DNA of 64,000 bases, taken from Actinomycetes bacterium. Its GTDB lineage: Bacteria > Actinomycetota > Actinomycetes > Mycobacteriales > Mycobacteriaceae. Positions 49,690 through 58,438 of the stretch are shown here, one piece after another. The position numbers and the translations under genes are program-made. Location of the stretch: NCBI GenBank assembly GCA_023404955.1, contig JAEXZY010000042.1:12693-76692 (forward strand). The letters run 5' to 3'. The stretch's first letter is position 1. Each line of letters begins with the position of its first letter. The notes under the pieces are model-generated. The model was not told the DNA's origin and ran no database searches. It was given only the letters and a program-made list of their open reading frames with translations.

Positions 49690-50342
49690 CGAACACCTTT
49701 CGATGTGGTCAGCCGCCCGATCAGGACGAGAACGGCGTCGAGGGCGAGGGCGAGGATGACGATCAGCAGCGTCGCGGTCAGCGCCATCGGCAACGCGGTC
49801 GGGCTACCGACGCGGGCCAGCCCGGCGAAGATCAGGTTGCCCAGGCCGGGCCCCTTGACGTAGGCGGCGATCGCGAGGACGCCCATCGACATCTGCGTGC
49901 TCAACCGCATGGCCGACAGGATCGCCGGCCAGACGAGCCGCAACTCCACGCGCGTCAACGTGCCCAACCGGCTCATCCCGATGCCCCGCGCCGCATCGGT
50001 CAGCGCGGGATCGACCGAGTTCAGGCCCACGATCGTGTTGCGGATGATCGGCAGCAGCGAATACAGCACCAGTGCCGCGACGCTGGGGATCACCCCGAGT
50101 CCGAACAGCGGGATCAGCAGACCCAGCAGAGCGAACGCCGGAACGGTCAGGATCACGCTCGACGTCGTCGTCGCCAGATTTGCCGCCAGTGTGTTCCGGT
50201 AGGTCAGCACCCCGATCACCACGCCGACCACCGTCGCGATCAACACGCTCTGCACCACGGCGCTGACGTGCTGATACGAATCGAACAGCAGCTGTTCGTA
50301 GTGTGTGGACACATACCCCCACACCGTCGAATTCGAGGTCAC
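49686..50342 (-). CDS. Osmoprotectant-type ABC permease 1
   Basis: A 218-residue permease with five or six membrane segments. VPAFALLGLLIPLFGLGVIP and LPIIRNTIVGLNSVDPALTDAARGIGMSR (coupling loop) match the OpuCB/ProW group. It is the first gene of the operon (permease, ATPase, permease, binding protein) and starts at GTG 50342, 185 bases from the divergent TauD gene. The gap between them holds no further gene. Confidence 0.88.
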   Translation of the reverse strand: MTSNSTVWGYVSTHYEQLLFDSYQHVSAVVQSVLIATVVGVVIGVLTYRNTLAANLATTTSSVILTVPAFALLGLLIPLFGLGVIPSVAALVLYSLLPIIRNTIVGLNSVDPALTDAARGIGMSRLGTLTRVELRLVWPAILSAMRLSTQMSMGVLAIAAYVKGPGLGNLIFAGLARVGSPTALPMALTATLLIVILALALDAVLVLIGRLTTSKGVR

Positions 50343-50527
50343 CGCGTCACTCCCACAGCCCCCTCGATTCCGTGCGCCTTTGCTGACGAGCCTCGCACCC
50401 GCCCCGCTGCGTTACCCGATCTTCACCCGCGCGAAACGGCACGGGTTCGACTCTCGGTGAACCTAACGCTGGGCGGTCGCCTCGTCATGGAGGACAGTCG
50501 CGCGAGAACATCACGAGGAGGCAGGCG

Positions 50528-51442
50528 ATGGTTCGAGTGGTCAAATTGGGCGCCGTGATCGGTGCGCGCATCGAGGGCGTCGATCTGGCGCGCGGCGTCG
50601 ATGCCGCCACGGCCGCGTTGATCAACGACGCTCTGCTGGAACACAAGGTGATCTTCTTCCGCGACCAGCACGACCTCGACGACGACGGCCAGCTGGCTTT
50701 CGCGCGGTCGCTGGGCACCCCGACGATCGCGCACCCGACGGTGACCTCGCGTGGCACGAAGGTGCTGCCGATCGACTCCCGCTACGACAAGGCCAACAGC
50801 TGGCACACCGATGTCACGTTCGTCGATCGCATCCCGAAGGCCTCGATCCTGCGCGCCGTCACGCTGCCGCCCTACGGCGGGAGCACCACGTGGGCGTCGA
50901 CGGAAGCCGCCTACGACCGGCTCCCTGAGCCGCTGCGCGCGCTGGCCGAGAACCTGTGGGCCGTGCACACCAACACCTATGACTACGCCAAAGACATCGA
51001 CGGCCGGCGAGAAGCATTGGCCGACACCGAACGCCAGTACCGCGAGGAGTTCGTCTCCGACTATTACGAGACCGAACACCCGGTGGTGCGGATCCACCCC
51101 GAGACGGGGCGGCGAGTACTGCTGCTGGGTAACTTCGTCAAGGGCTTCGTCGGTCTCGGACGCACCGAGTCGGCGGCCCTGTTCGACCTGTTGCAGACGC
51201 GCATCACCAAGCTGGAGCACACGGTGCGATGGAATTGGGAACTCGGCGATCTGGCCGTCTGGGACAACCGTGCCACTCAGCACTACGCGATCGCGGACTA
51301 CGACGACCAGTTCCGGCGGTTGACCCGGGTCACGCTGGCCGGTGACGTTCCCGTCGACGTCCACGGGCAGCGCAGCCGGGTGATCGCCGGCGACGCATCG
51401 ACATACTCCGACATCGTCGTGCCGGTGCGGCTGGTCAGCTGA
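50528..51442 (+). CDS. TauD/TfdA-family Fe(II)/2-oxoglutarate dioxygenase
   Basis: A 304-residue dioxygenase. The iron ligands are His93 and Asp95 (SWHTDVTF) and His252 (RATQHYAIADY). The 2-oxoglutarate-binding Arg lies in RRLTRVTL (about 266-267). It is close to the alkylsulfatase/taurine-type enzymes of mycobacteria (Rv3406 type), which remove sulfate or sulfite from organic sulfur compounds. There is a strong GAGGAGG site before the ATG. It sits alone between the osmoprotectant operon and cobG. A sulfonate/sulfate ester substrate fits the ssu genes 14 kb away, but this is inference. Confidence 0.88.
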   Translation: MVRVVKLGAVIGARIEGVDLARGVDAATAALINDALLEHKVIFFRDQHDLDDDGQLAFARSLGTPTIAHPTVTSRGTKVLPIDSRYDKANSWHTDVTFVDRIPKASILRAVTLPPYGGSTTWASTEAAYDRLPEPLRALAENLWAVHTNTYDYAKDIDGRREALADTERQYREEFVSDYYETEHPVVRIHPETGRRVLLLGNFVKGFVGLGRTESAALFDLLQTRITKLEHTVRWNWELGDLAVWDNRATQHYAIADYDDQFRRLTRVTLAGDVPVDVHGQRSRVIAGDASTYSDIVVPVRLVS

Positions 51443-51476
51443 TCACGGCCCGCGGCCGCCCGCGTACCGTGGTCTG

Positions 51477-52598
51477 ATGGCCAGAACCCGGGACACCGAC
51501 GCGTGTCCCGGGGCGCTGCAGACGCATCGGGCCGCCGACGGTGAGCTGGCCCGGGTCAGGCTGCCGGCAGGGATGCTGACAGCCGCGCAGATGGAGGCGA
51601 TCGCCACCGCGGCACTCGAACTCGCGTCGCCGGCTCTCGAACTCACCTCGCGCGGCAACGTCCAGATCCGCGGCATCCGCGACACCGAGGAACTCGCGCG
51701 GCGACTCACCGAGGCCGGCCTGTTGCCCTCACCGGACCGGGAGAAGATCCGCAACATCGTGGCGTCGCCGCTGTCGGGGCGCCAGGGTGGTCTGCTCGAC
51801 GTCCGCGCGATGGTGCACGCGCTCGATGCAGCACTGCAGCGGGACCCGACTCTGGCTGGACTGCCGGGGCGCTTCCTGTTCGGCTTCGACGACGGCCGCG
51901 GCGACATCGCCGGACTGAACGCCGACGCCGCCGTGTGCGCCGTCGACGCGGACACCATGGCTGTAGTGCTCTGCGGTACCGACACCGGGGTGCGGGTGTC
52001 CGTCGATGACGCGGTCGACACACTGCTGGCGATCGCCCGCCGGTTCATCGAGGTGCGGGGAAAGGCCTGGCGGATCAAGGAATTGGAGGTACCCGACGTC
52101 GTTTTGGGCTCCCTGACCGCGACGGCGCCTGCCGGCCGCACGTGGCCCACGCGCACCCGGCCCCCGGTCGGCTGGCTCACCCAGGACGACGGCCGGATCA
52201 CACTCGCCGCGGCGGTACCGCTGGGCGTGCTCGACGCCGAGCTGGCCCGCTACCTGGCCGCAGTGCAGGCACCCCTGGTCATCACGCCGTGGCGGTCGGT
52301 GCTGATCGCCGACCTCGACGAAGGGGTGGCCGACGCCGCATTGCGGGTGCTGGCACCGCTGGGCTTCGTGTTCGACGAGGCCTCGCCGTGGCTGGCCGTG
52401 TCGGCGTGCACGGGCAGGCCGGGCTGCGGCCACGCGCTCGCCGACGTGCGCGCCGATGCCGCCGCCGCTGTGAACGAGGGGGAATCGGCGCGGCACCGGC
52501 ACTTCGTCGGCTGCGAGCGGGCCTGCGGCAGCCCGGCCGACGCGGACGTGCTGGTCGCGACCGGAGACGGCTACCAACCGCGGCGAGCCCACCCGTAG
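51477..52598 (+). CDS. cobG: Precorrin-3B synthase
   Basis: A 373-residue protein of the nitrite/sulfite reductase ferredoxin-like fold. It has TSRGNVQIRGI, KIRNIVASPLSG and the C-terminal 4Fe-4S cysteines in SACTGRPGCGH and HFVGCERACG. It makes precorrin-3B from precorrin-3A with O2, so the cell uses the aerobic B12 pathway. It starts at ATG 51477, 34 bases after the dioxygenase stop, and heads cobG-cobH-cobIJ. The length is a little short of the M. tuberculosis protein, but all motifs are present. Confidence 0.93.
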   Translation: MARTRDTDACPGALQTHRAADGELARVRLPAGMLTAAQMEAIATAALELASPALELTSRGNVQIRGIRDTEELARRLTEAGLLPSPDREKIRNIVASPLSGRQGGLLDVRAMVHALDAALQRDPTLAGLPGRFLFGFDDGRGDIAGLNADAAVCAVDADTMAVVLCGTDTGVRVSVDDAVDTLLAIARRFIEVRGKAWRIKELEVPDVVLGSLTATAPAGRTWPTRTRPPVGWLTQDDGRITLAAAVPLGVLDAELARYLAAVQAPLVITPWRSVLIADLDEGVADAALRVLAPLGFVFDEASPWLAVSACTGRPGCGHALADVRADAAAAVNEGESARHRHFVGCERACGSPADADVLVATGDGYQPRRAHP

Positions 52599-52607
52599 GG
52601 TGATCGA

Positions 52608-53234
52608 GTGCTCGACTACATCCGCGATGCCGGGGAGATCTACCGGCAGTCGTTCGCGACGATCCGTGCCGAGTCCGACCTGTCCCGGTTCCCCACCGAC
52701 GTCGCGCGGGTCGTGGTCCGGCTGATCCACACGTGCGGCCAGACCGACGTGCCCGAGCACGTCGCCTACACGCCCGACGTCGTCGTGAAGACCTACGAGG
52801 CGCTGGCTGCCGGTGCCCCGATCCTGTGCGACTCGTCGATGGTCGCCGCCGGCATCACCCGCTCGCGGCTGCCCGCAGACAACGAGGTGGTGTCGTTGGT
52901 CGCCGACGACCGGGCACCGGCGTTCGCGGCCCAGCACGGCACCACCCGCTCCGCCGCGGCGGTCGACCTGTGGGCCGATCGGCTGCCCGGCGCCGTGATG
53001 GCGATCGGGAACGCCCCCACAGCCCTGTTCCGGCTCCTCGAACTCGTCGACGGCGGCGTCGCGCCACCGGCGGCTGTACTCGGCGGTCCGGTGGGCTTCG
53101 TCGGGTCCGCGCAGTCGAAGCAGGAGCTCATCGACGACCCGCGCGGCATGTCCTATCTGGTGGTCACCGGCCGGCGAGGCGGCAGCGCGATGGCCGCCGC
53201 CGCCGTCAACGCGATTGGGACGGCAACCGAATGA
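52608..53234 (+). CDS. cobH: Precorrin-8X methylmutase
   Basis: A 208-residue enzyme (GTG 52608) with the catalytic His41 in RLIHTCGQTDV, then GAPILCDSSMVAAGITRSRL, VMAIGNAPTALFRLLEL and GGPVGFVGSAQSKQEL, all standard for CobH/CbiC. It moves the methyl group of precorrin-8X from C11 to C12, giving hydrogenobyrinate. It is 9 bases after cobG and 7 bases before cobIJ. Confidence 0.95.
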   Translation: MLDYIRDAGEIYRQSFATIRAESDLSRFPTDVARVVVRLIHTCGQTDVPEHVAYTPDVVVKTYEALAAGAPILCDSSMVAAGITRSRLPADNEVVSLVADDRAPAFAAQHGTTRSAAAVDLWADRLPGAVMAIGNAPTALFRLLELVDGGVAPPAAVLGGPVGFVGSAQSKQELIDDPRGMSYLVVTGRRGGSAMAAAAVNAIGTATE

Positions 53235-53241
53235 GTGAGCG

Positions 53242-54744
53242 ATGACCGCGCGCGGCACACTGTGGGGCGTCGGCCTGGGCCCGGGCGACCCCGAGCTCGT
53301 GACGGTCAAAGCGGCGCGGGTGATCGGCAGCGCCGACGTGGTGGCCTACCACAGCGCGCGGCACGGCCGCAGCATCGCTCGCAGCATCGCCGAGCCTTAC
53401 CTGCGCGCCGGCCAGATCGAGGAACACCTGGTCTACCCCGTCACGACCGAGACCTCTGAACACCCCGGCGGCTATGCCGGGGCGATGGAGGAGTTCTACC
53501 GCGAGGCCGCCGCCCGCATCGCCGCGCATCTCGACGCCGGGCGCGACGTCGCGCTGCTCGCCGAGGGCGACCCGCTGTTCTACAGCTCCTACATGCACAT
53601 GCACACGCGGCTGACGCAGCGCTTCGACGCCGTGATCGTGCCGGGCGTGACGTCGGTGAGCGCCGCGTCGGCGGCGGTGTCCACGCCGCTGGTCCAGGGC
53701 GATCAGGTGCTGACCATCCTTCCGGGCACCATGGCGCCCGCCGAGCTCGAACGCCGCCTCGCCGACACCGACGCGGCCATCATCATGAAGCTAGGCCGCT
53801 CGTATCCTGCTGTGCGCCAGGCGCTCTCAGCTGCCGGCCGGCTGCAGGACACCTACTACGTGGAACGGGCCAGCACCGCGCGACAGCGGGTGCTGCCTGC
53901 CGCCGACGTCGAGGACGGGTCGGTGCCCTACTTCGCGCTGACCATGCTGCCCGGCCCGATGCAGGCCCCGGATGCGCCCAGCGCGGCCACCGGGTCGGTC
54001 GCCGGGTCCGTGACGGTCGTCGGGCTGGGCCCCGGCGGTCCAGCGTGGATGACCCCGCAGAGCCGCCGCGAGCTGGCCTCGGCCACGGACCTGATCGGTT
54101 ATGGGCCGTACCTGGACCGCGTCGGGGTCCGCGAAGGCCAGCGCCGGCATCCGAGCGACAACACCGACGAACCGGCCCGCGCCCGCCTGGCCTGCTCGCT
54201 GGCCGAGCAGGGCCGCGCCGTCGCCGTGGTGTCCTCCGGGGACCCCGGGGTGTTCGCGATGGCGACCGCAGTGCTCGAAGAGGCCAAACAGTGGCCCGGC
54301 GTGGACGTGCGGGTGATCCCGGCGATGACGGCCGCGCAGGCGGTGGCCAGCCGGATCGGCGCACCGCTCGGACACGACTACGCCGTGATCTCGCTGTCGG
54401 ACCGCCTCAAGCCCTGGGACATCATCGCGGCGCGACTCGAGGCGGCCGCACGCGCCGACATGGTGCTGGCGATCTACAACCCGGCGTCGAAGACGCGCAC
54501 CTGGCAGGTGGGTGCGATGCGCGATCTGCTGCTGGAGCAGCGTGACGCCGGCACCCCGGTGGTGATCGGCCGTGACGTCGCCGGCCCGAACGAATCGGTC
54601 CGGGTGGTGCGGCTGGCCGACCTCGACCCAGCCTACGTCGACATGCGGTGCCTGTTGATCGTGGGATCGTCTCAGACGCAATGGTATTCGGCCGAACCGG
54701 GCACTGACCGGGTGTTCACCCCGCGGTACTATCCCGCGCAGTGA
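53242..54744 (+). CDS. cobIJ: Fused precorrin-2 C20- and precorrin-3B C17-methyltransferase
   Basis: A 500-residue fusion. Residues 1-245 are CobI (LWGVGLGPGDPELVTVKAARVI, AEGDPLFYSSYMHMHTRL, VPGVTSVSAASAAVSTPLVQGD). Residues 255-500 are CobJ (VVGLGPGGPAWMTPQSRREL, VVSSGDPGVFAMATAVLE, IGAPLGHDYAVISLSD, RDVAGPNESVRVVRLADLD). Each half has the tetrapyrrole methylase SAM loop. The fusion is usual in mycobacteria (Rv2066 type). It acts on either side of CobG in the pathway. Convergent with cobL. Confidence 0.95.
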   Translation: MTARGTLWGVGLGPGDPELVTVKAARVIGSADVVAYHSARHGRSIARSIAEPYLRAGQIEEHLVYPVTTETSEHPGGYAGAMEEFYREAAARIAAHLDAGRDVALLAEGDPLFYSSYMHMHTRLTQRFDAVIVPGVTSVSAASAAVSTPLVQGDQVLTILPGTMAPAELERRLADTDAAIIMKLGRSYPAVRQALSAAGRLQDTYYVERASTARQRVLPAADVEDGSVPYFALTMLPGPMQAPDAPSAATGSVAGSVTVVGLGPGGPAWMTPQSRRELASATDLIGYGPYLDRVGVREGQRRHPSDNTDEPARARLACSLAEQGRAVAVVSSGDPGVFAMATAVLEEAKQWPGVDVRVIPAMTAAQAVASRIGAPLGHDYAVISLSDRLKPWDIIAARLEAAARADMVLAIYNPASKTRTWQVGAMRDLLLEQRDAGTPVVIGRDVAGPNESVRVVRLADLDPAYVDMRCLLIVGSSQTQWYSAEPGTDRVFTPRYYPAQ

Positions 54745-54756
54745 CGGCGGCGGTGG

Positions 54757-55977
54757 TCACGTCGTGTCCGGCTTCGTCACCGACCACTGCGTGATCGGCA
54801 TCGCCGGACGCCACCCGGTGAACGAGCCCACCGGCTCCCCGGCATAGTGCTGGTACCTCGAGAGCTTCCCGCCACATCGCGAATACCACTGCGCAAGAAC
54901 TGCTTCCGACTCGACGGTGACGGCGTTGGCCACCATGCGGCCGCCCGGGCGCAATGCCTGCCAGCACGCCTCCATCAACCCCGGTGCGCTGACGCCGCCC
55001 CCGACGAATACGGCATCGGGCGACGGCGTGAACTCGAAGGACTCTGGTGCGTCGAATGCCACCTCGACCGCCACTCCGAACGCTTGCGCGTTGGCCTCGA
55101 TCCGAGCCCTACGGGTCTGATCTCTCTCGAAAGCAGTTGCGCGACAGCGTGGCCCGCCCAACAGGCACCATTCGATCGCGACACTGCCCGAGCCCGCGCC
55201 CACGTCCCAGAGCAGCTCCCCCGGCCGCGGCGCGAGCGCGGCGAGGGTGACGGCGCGCATCGCCTGCTTGGTGAGCTGCCCGTCGTGGGCGAACAGATCG
55301 TCGGGCAGCGCACCGCAGCGGCGTTCGTCGGGCAGATAGCGCACCGCCATCACGTTGAGGTCGTCGACGTCGGCCGGCGGTCGCGACGCCCACTCCCGTG
55401 CCGTCGACGAACGGCGCAATTCCTTTGGCCCGCCCAGTTGTTCGAGTACGGTCAGCTCGGAATCCCCTCGTCCGACATCGGTGAGCAGACGCGCGAGCTC
55501 GGCCGGGGTCGAGCCACTCTGCGACAGGATCACGGCCTGACCGCCGCGGCGCACCGCGGTGTGCACCGGCTGCCACACCAGGCTGATGACCTCGGTGTCC
55601 TGCACCGCCCACCCGACACGCGAGCACGCGAGCGTCACCGAGGACACGTGCGGCAGGACCGCGACCCGCTCGGTACCGTACGTCCGGATCAGCGTGCTGC
55701 CGATGCCGTGCAGCAGCGGGTCGCCGCTGGCGATCACGTGCACATCGGTGTCCACCCCGTCGAGCAGCGTGCCGATCGCGGGCAGCAGCGGACTCGGCCA
55801 CGGCCTCCGCACCGCGCGCACACTGTCGTCGAGCAGCGCGAGCTGACGCTGCGAGCCGTAAATGACGGTGGCTCTGGCCAATTCGGCACGAGACGGCGGG
55901 GCGAGGCCGGCCATCCCGTCGGCGCCGATCCCGACGACGACGATCACGGGGTCTGCGTTCTTCGCGCGAGCGCTCAT
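54757..55977 (-). CDS. cobL: Precorrin-6Y C5,15-methyltransferase (decarboxylating)
   Basis: A 406-residue protein. The N-terminal tetrapyrrole methylase domain (to about residue 205) has VVVGIGADGMAGL, VIASGDPLLHGIGSTLI and VLPHVSSVTLACSRVGW. The C-terminal CbiT-like domain has LAPRPGELLWDVGAGSGSVA, IEW and AFVGGG-like strand DAVFVGGGVSAPGLM. Both halves are present, so it methylates at C5 and C15 and decarboxylates. ATG 55977 overlaps the stop of the SDR gene by one base; the upstream frame to 57033 is a shadow. Confidence 0.94.
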   Translation of the reverse strand: MSARAKNADPVIVVVGIGADGMAGLAPPSRAELARATVIYGSQRQLALLDDSVRAVRRPWPSPLLPAIGTLLDGVDTDVHVIASGDPLLHGIGSTLIRTYGTERVAVLPHVSSVTLACSRVGWAVQDTEVISLVWQPVHTAVRRGGQAVILSQSGSTPAELARLLTDVGRGDSELTVLEQLGGPKELRRSSTAREWASRPPADVDDLNVMAVRYLPDERRCGALPDDLFAHDGQLTKQAMRAVTLAALAPRPGELLWDVGAGSGSVAIEWCLLGGPRCRATAFERDQTRRARIEANAQAFGVAVEVAFDAPESFEFTPSPDAVFVGGGVSAPGLMEACWQALRPGGRMVANAVTVESEAVLAQWYSRCGGKLSRYQHYAGEPVGSFTGWRPAMPITQWSVTKPDTT

Positions 55978-56738
55978 CACCGGGGCAACCGTCGCCACAC
56001 CGGACGCGGGGTGAGCCGGAACGCCGCCGCCAGACCGATCAGGGGGGCCGGCACCCACACCACGCTGCGTCCGCGCCGCAGCGCGGCCACCGTGGCGTCG
56101 GCTACTTGCGCGGGTGTGCTGGACAGCGGCGCGGGCGTCATCCCCTCGGTCATCCGGCCGATCACGAAGCCCGGCCGTACCAGCAGCAGCCGCACACCGG
56201 TGCCGTGTAGCGCGTCCGTCAGCCCGCTGCAGAACGCGTCGAGCCCGGCCTTGGCCGAGCCGTAGACGTAGTTGGCCCGGCGCGCCCGCACCCCCGCAAC
56301 CGAGGAGAACGCGACCAGCGTCCCCGTGCCCGCGGCCCGCATCGCCTCGGCGAGCACCGTCAACAGGCTGACCTGGGCGACGTAATCGGTGTGCGCGATC
56401 GCCGCGGCGTGCGCGGCATCCCGCTCGGCCCGGGCCTGGTCGCCGAGGATGCCGAACGCGAGCACCGCGGTGCCGATCGCCCCGTGACGCGCCACGATGT
56501 CGGCGACGACGCCGGCGTGGGAGCCGAGATCGTCGGCGTCGAAGGCGATCGCGTGCACCGCGCGGGCGCCGGCCTCGTGCAGCGCCGCGGTCTGGGCGTC
56601 GAGATCGTCGGGCCGGCGGGCCGCCAGGACGACCGTGGCGCCGCGGGCCAGCCGCCGCGCCACCTCGATGCCGATCTCGCTGCGGCCACCGAACACCACG
56701 ACCAGTTCGGTGCCGGCCCGCTCCGCCGTGTCTTTCAT
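55977..56738 (-). CDS. Short-chain dehydrogenase next to cobL
   Basis: A 253-residue SDR. The NAD(P) motif is VFGGRSEIGIEVARRL (Gly-rich loop, with an unusual Gly-Gly-Arg-Ser start), then AFDADDLGSH, TLVAFSSVAGVRARRANYVY and a YGSAK catalytic Tyr-x3-Lys. It lacks the usual C-terminal substrate cap and ends in a hydrophobic, basic segment (LIGLAAAFRLTPRPVWRRLPR). It matches the position of M. tuberculosis Rv2073c. It is similar in form to decaprenylphosphoryl-2-keto-ribose reductase (DprE2)-type SDRs. Substrate unknown. Confidence 0.8.
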   Translation of the reverse strand: MKDTAERAGTELVVVFGGRSEIGIEVARRLARGATVVLAARRPDDLDAQTAALHEAGARAVHAIAFDADDLGSHAGVVADIVARHGAIGTAVLAFGILGDQARAERDAAHAAAIAHTDYVAQVSLLTVLAEAMRAAGTGTLVAFSSVAGVRARRANYVYGSAKAGLDAFCSGLTDALHGTGVRLLLVRPGFVIGRMTEGMTPAPLSSTPAQVADATVAALRRGRSVVWVPAPLIGLAAAFRLTPRPVWRRLPR

Positions 56739-56773
56739 GGCAGCGATTATGTCCTGCGCTAGCGTGGAGCCCG

Positions 56774-57187
56774 ATGGGCAAGGCAACCACGCGGCTGACC
56801 ACCGATGCGATCTCGTTTCTGACCGAGCGGCATCTGGCGATGCTCACGACGTTGCGGTCGGACAACTCGCCGCACGTGGTCGCCGTCGGGTTCACGTTCG
56901 ACCCGGCCACCCACATCGCCCGCGTGATCACCACGGGCGGCTCGCAGAAGGCCGTCAACGCCGACCAGCGCGGCGTCGCCGTGCTCAGCCAGGTCGACGG
57001 CGCGCGCTGGCTCTCTCTGGAGGGCACCTCCACCGTCTACACCGAGGAAGACAAGGTCCGCGACGCCGAACGCCGCTACGCGCAGCGCTATCGCACGCCG
57101 CGCCCGAACCCCAAGCGGGTCGTCATCGAGGTCCGGGTGGAGCGGGTGCTCGGCTCGTCGGGTCTGCTGGACCGGGGCGAGAGCTAG
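56774..57187 (+). CDS. F420-dependent split-barrel reductase (Rv2074 type)
   Basis: A 137-residue FDOR-B protein. It has FLTERHLAMLTTLRSDNSPHVVAVGF, TGGSQKAVNADQRGVAVLSQ (cofactor-binding) and RYRTPRPNPKRVVIEVRVERV. M. tuberculosis Rv2074, the positional match, has been reported as an F420-dependent biliverdin reductase (established knowledge from memory). It is divergent from the SDR gene by 35 bases and convergent with the peptidase gene, overlapping by four bases. Confidence 0.82.
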   Translation: MGKATTRLTTDAISFLTERHLAMLTTLRSDNSPHVVAVGFTFDPATHIARVITTGGSQKAVNADQRGVAVLSQVDGARWLSLEGTSTVYTEEDKVRDAERRYAQRYRTPRPNPKRVVIEVRVERVLGSSGLLDRGES

Positions 57188-58317
57188 CCGCGCACCGGCA
57201 CCACGACCAGGTCGTGGGGCTGGTTGTTCACCGACAATGCGCCGTCGGCGGTGACGATCACGATGTCCTCGATGCGTGCGCCCCACTCTCCGGGGAAGTA
57301 GATGCCGGGCTCGACTGAGAAGGCCATGCCTTCCTGCAGCGGCAGGTCGTTGCCGGCGACGATGTAGGGCTCCTCGTGCACCGACAGGCCGATGCCGTGG
57401 CCGGTTCGGTGCACGAAGTACTCGGCTAGCCCGTCGGCGGCCAGGACGTCGCGGGCCGCGGCGTCGACCTGTTCGGCGGTGACACCGGGACGCACGGCCG
57501 CCACCGCAGCCTGCTGCGCGCGCTGCAGCACCGCGTAGCGGCGGGCCACCTCCGGGTCGGGCTCGCCGATGCTGTAGGTGCGGGTGGAGTCGGAGTTGTA
57601 GCCCGGTTCGTAGGGCCCGCCGATGTCGACGACCACGACGTCACCGGCCTGCAGTTCACGGTCCGAGCACTCGTGGTGCGGGTCGGCGCCGTGCGGGCCG
57701 GAGCCGACGATGATGAACGCCACCTCTGAATGTCCCTCGGCGACAATGGCTTCGGCGATGTCGGCGGCGACGTCGGCTTCGGTGCGCCCGGGCGCGAGGA
57801 ATTCGGGCACCCGGGCGTGCACCCGGTCGATCGCGGCGCCTGCTGTGGTGAGCGCGTCGATCTCGGCGGGGTCCTTGAGCATCCGCAGTGTGCGCAACAC
57901 GTCGGTGGCGAGCACGGGAACCGCGCCGAGGACCCCGGCCAGCGGCAGCAGGTGCAGCGCGGGCATCGCGTCGGTGACGGCGACGTCGACCGGACCACCG
58001 CCGAGGGCGTCGGCGACCAGGGCGTAGGGATCGTCGCCGTCGACCCAGTCACGCACCGTCACGTCCAGGTCGGGTACCGCCGACTCCTTCAGCGAGGCCA
58101 GCTCCATGCGCGGCACCACGATCGTGGCAGGGCCGTCGGCCGGAAGCACCAGCGCGGTGAGCCGCTCGAAGGTCTGCGCCCGCGAGCCGACGAGGTAGCG
58201 CAGGTCGTAGCCGGGCGTGATGACCAGACCGGCCAGGCCGGCGTCGGCGGCGGCGCGGGCCGCGGCCTGCAGGCGGTGGGCGTACACGTCGGTGCCGAAT
58301 CGGGACTGTGCGCTCAT
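57184..58317 (-). CDS. pepE: M24-family Xaa-Pro peptidase
   Basis: A 377-residue metallopeptidase. The N-terminal creatinase-like domain has GLAGLVITPGYDLRYLVGSR. The catalytic domain has the metal ligands Asp in VVVVDIGGPYEPGYNSDSTRTY (two Asp), His in HRTGHGIGLSVHEEP, Glu in FSVEPGIYFPG and Glu in ARIEDIVIV, all present. It cleaves X-Pro dipeptides in the cytoplasm. I chose ATG 58317 over GTG 58323. It is divergent from the exonuclease gene, with a long inverted repeat in the gap. Corresponds to M. tuberculosis Rv2089c. Confidence 0.92.
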   Translation of the reverse strand: MSAQSRFGTDVYAHRLQAAARAAADAGLAGLVITPGYDLRYLVGSRAQTFERLTALVLPADGPATIVVPRMELASLKESAVPDLDVTVRDWVDGDDPYALVADALGGGPVDVAVTDAMPALHLLPLAGVLGAVPVLATDVLRTLRMLKDPAEIDALTTAGAAIDRVHARVPEFLAPGRTEADVAADIAEAIVAEGHSEVAFIIVGSGPHGADPHHECSDRELQAGDVVVVDIGGPYEPGYNSDSTRTYSIGEPDPEVARRYAVLQRAQQAAVAAVRPGVTAEQVDAAARDVLAADGLAEYFVHRTGHGIGLSVHEEPYIVAGNDLPLQEGMAFSVEPGIYFPGEWGARIEDIVIVTADGALSVNNQPHDLVVVPVRG

Positions 58318-58348
58318 GCCCACCAGGCTAGTGCCCCCGGTTTTTCCC

Positions 58349-58408
58349 GCGAGCAGACGCGAACTCGAGCGACACGCCGCTCAGACACTCGAGTTCGCGT
58401 CTACTCGC
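58349..58408. repeat. Long inverted repeat between pepE and the exonuclease gene
   Basis: AGACGCGAACTCGAG (58355-58369) and its exact reverse complement (58388-58402) enclose an 18-base loop. After one mismatch the arms extend by GCGAG/CTCGC (58349-58353 and 58404-58408), giving 20 pairs in a 21-base arm. The GCGAGCAGACGC arm resembles a short palindromic element that I recall from many mycobacterial intergenic regions. Genes diverge here, so it is not a simple terminator; the repeat ends 30 bases before the exonuclease start. Confidence 0.7.
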
Positions 58409-58438
58409 CGGAGAAACCGGGCCTGGCAGGATGGCGGG

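Noticed and set aside
50343..50527. Possible extra small gene between the osmoprotectant permease and the dioxygenase
   Set aside because: No start codon with a ribosome site leads a frame of protein-like composition; only the GAGGAGG site of the dioxygenase gene stands out.
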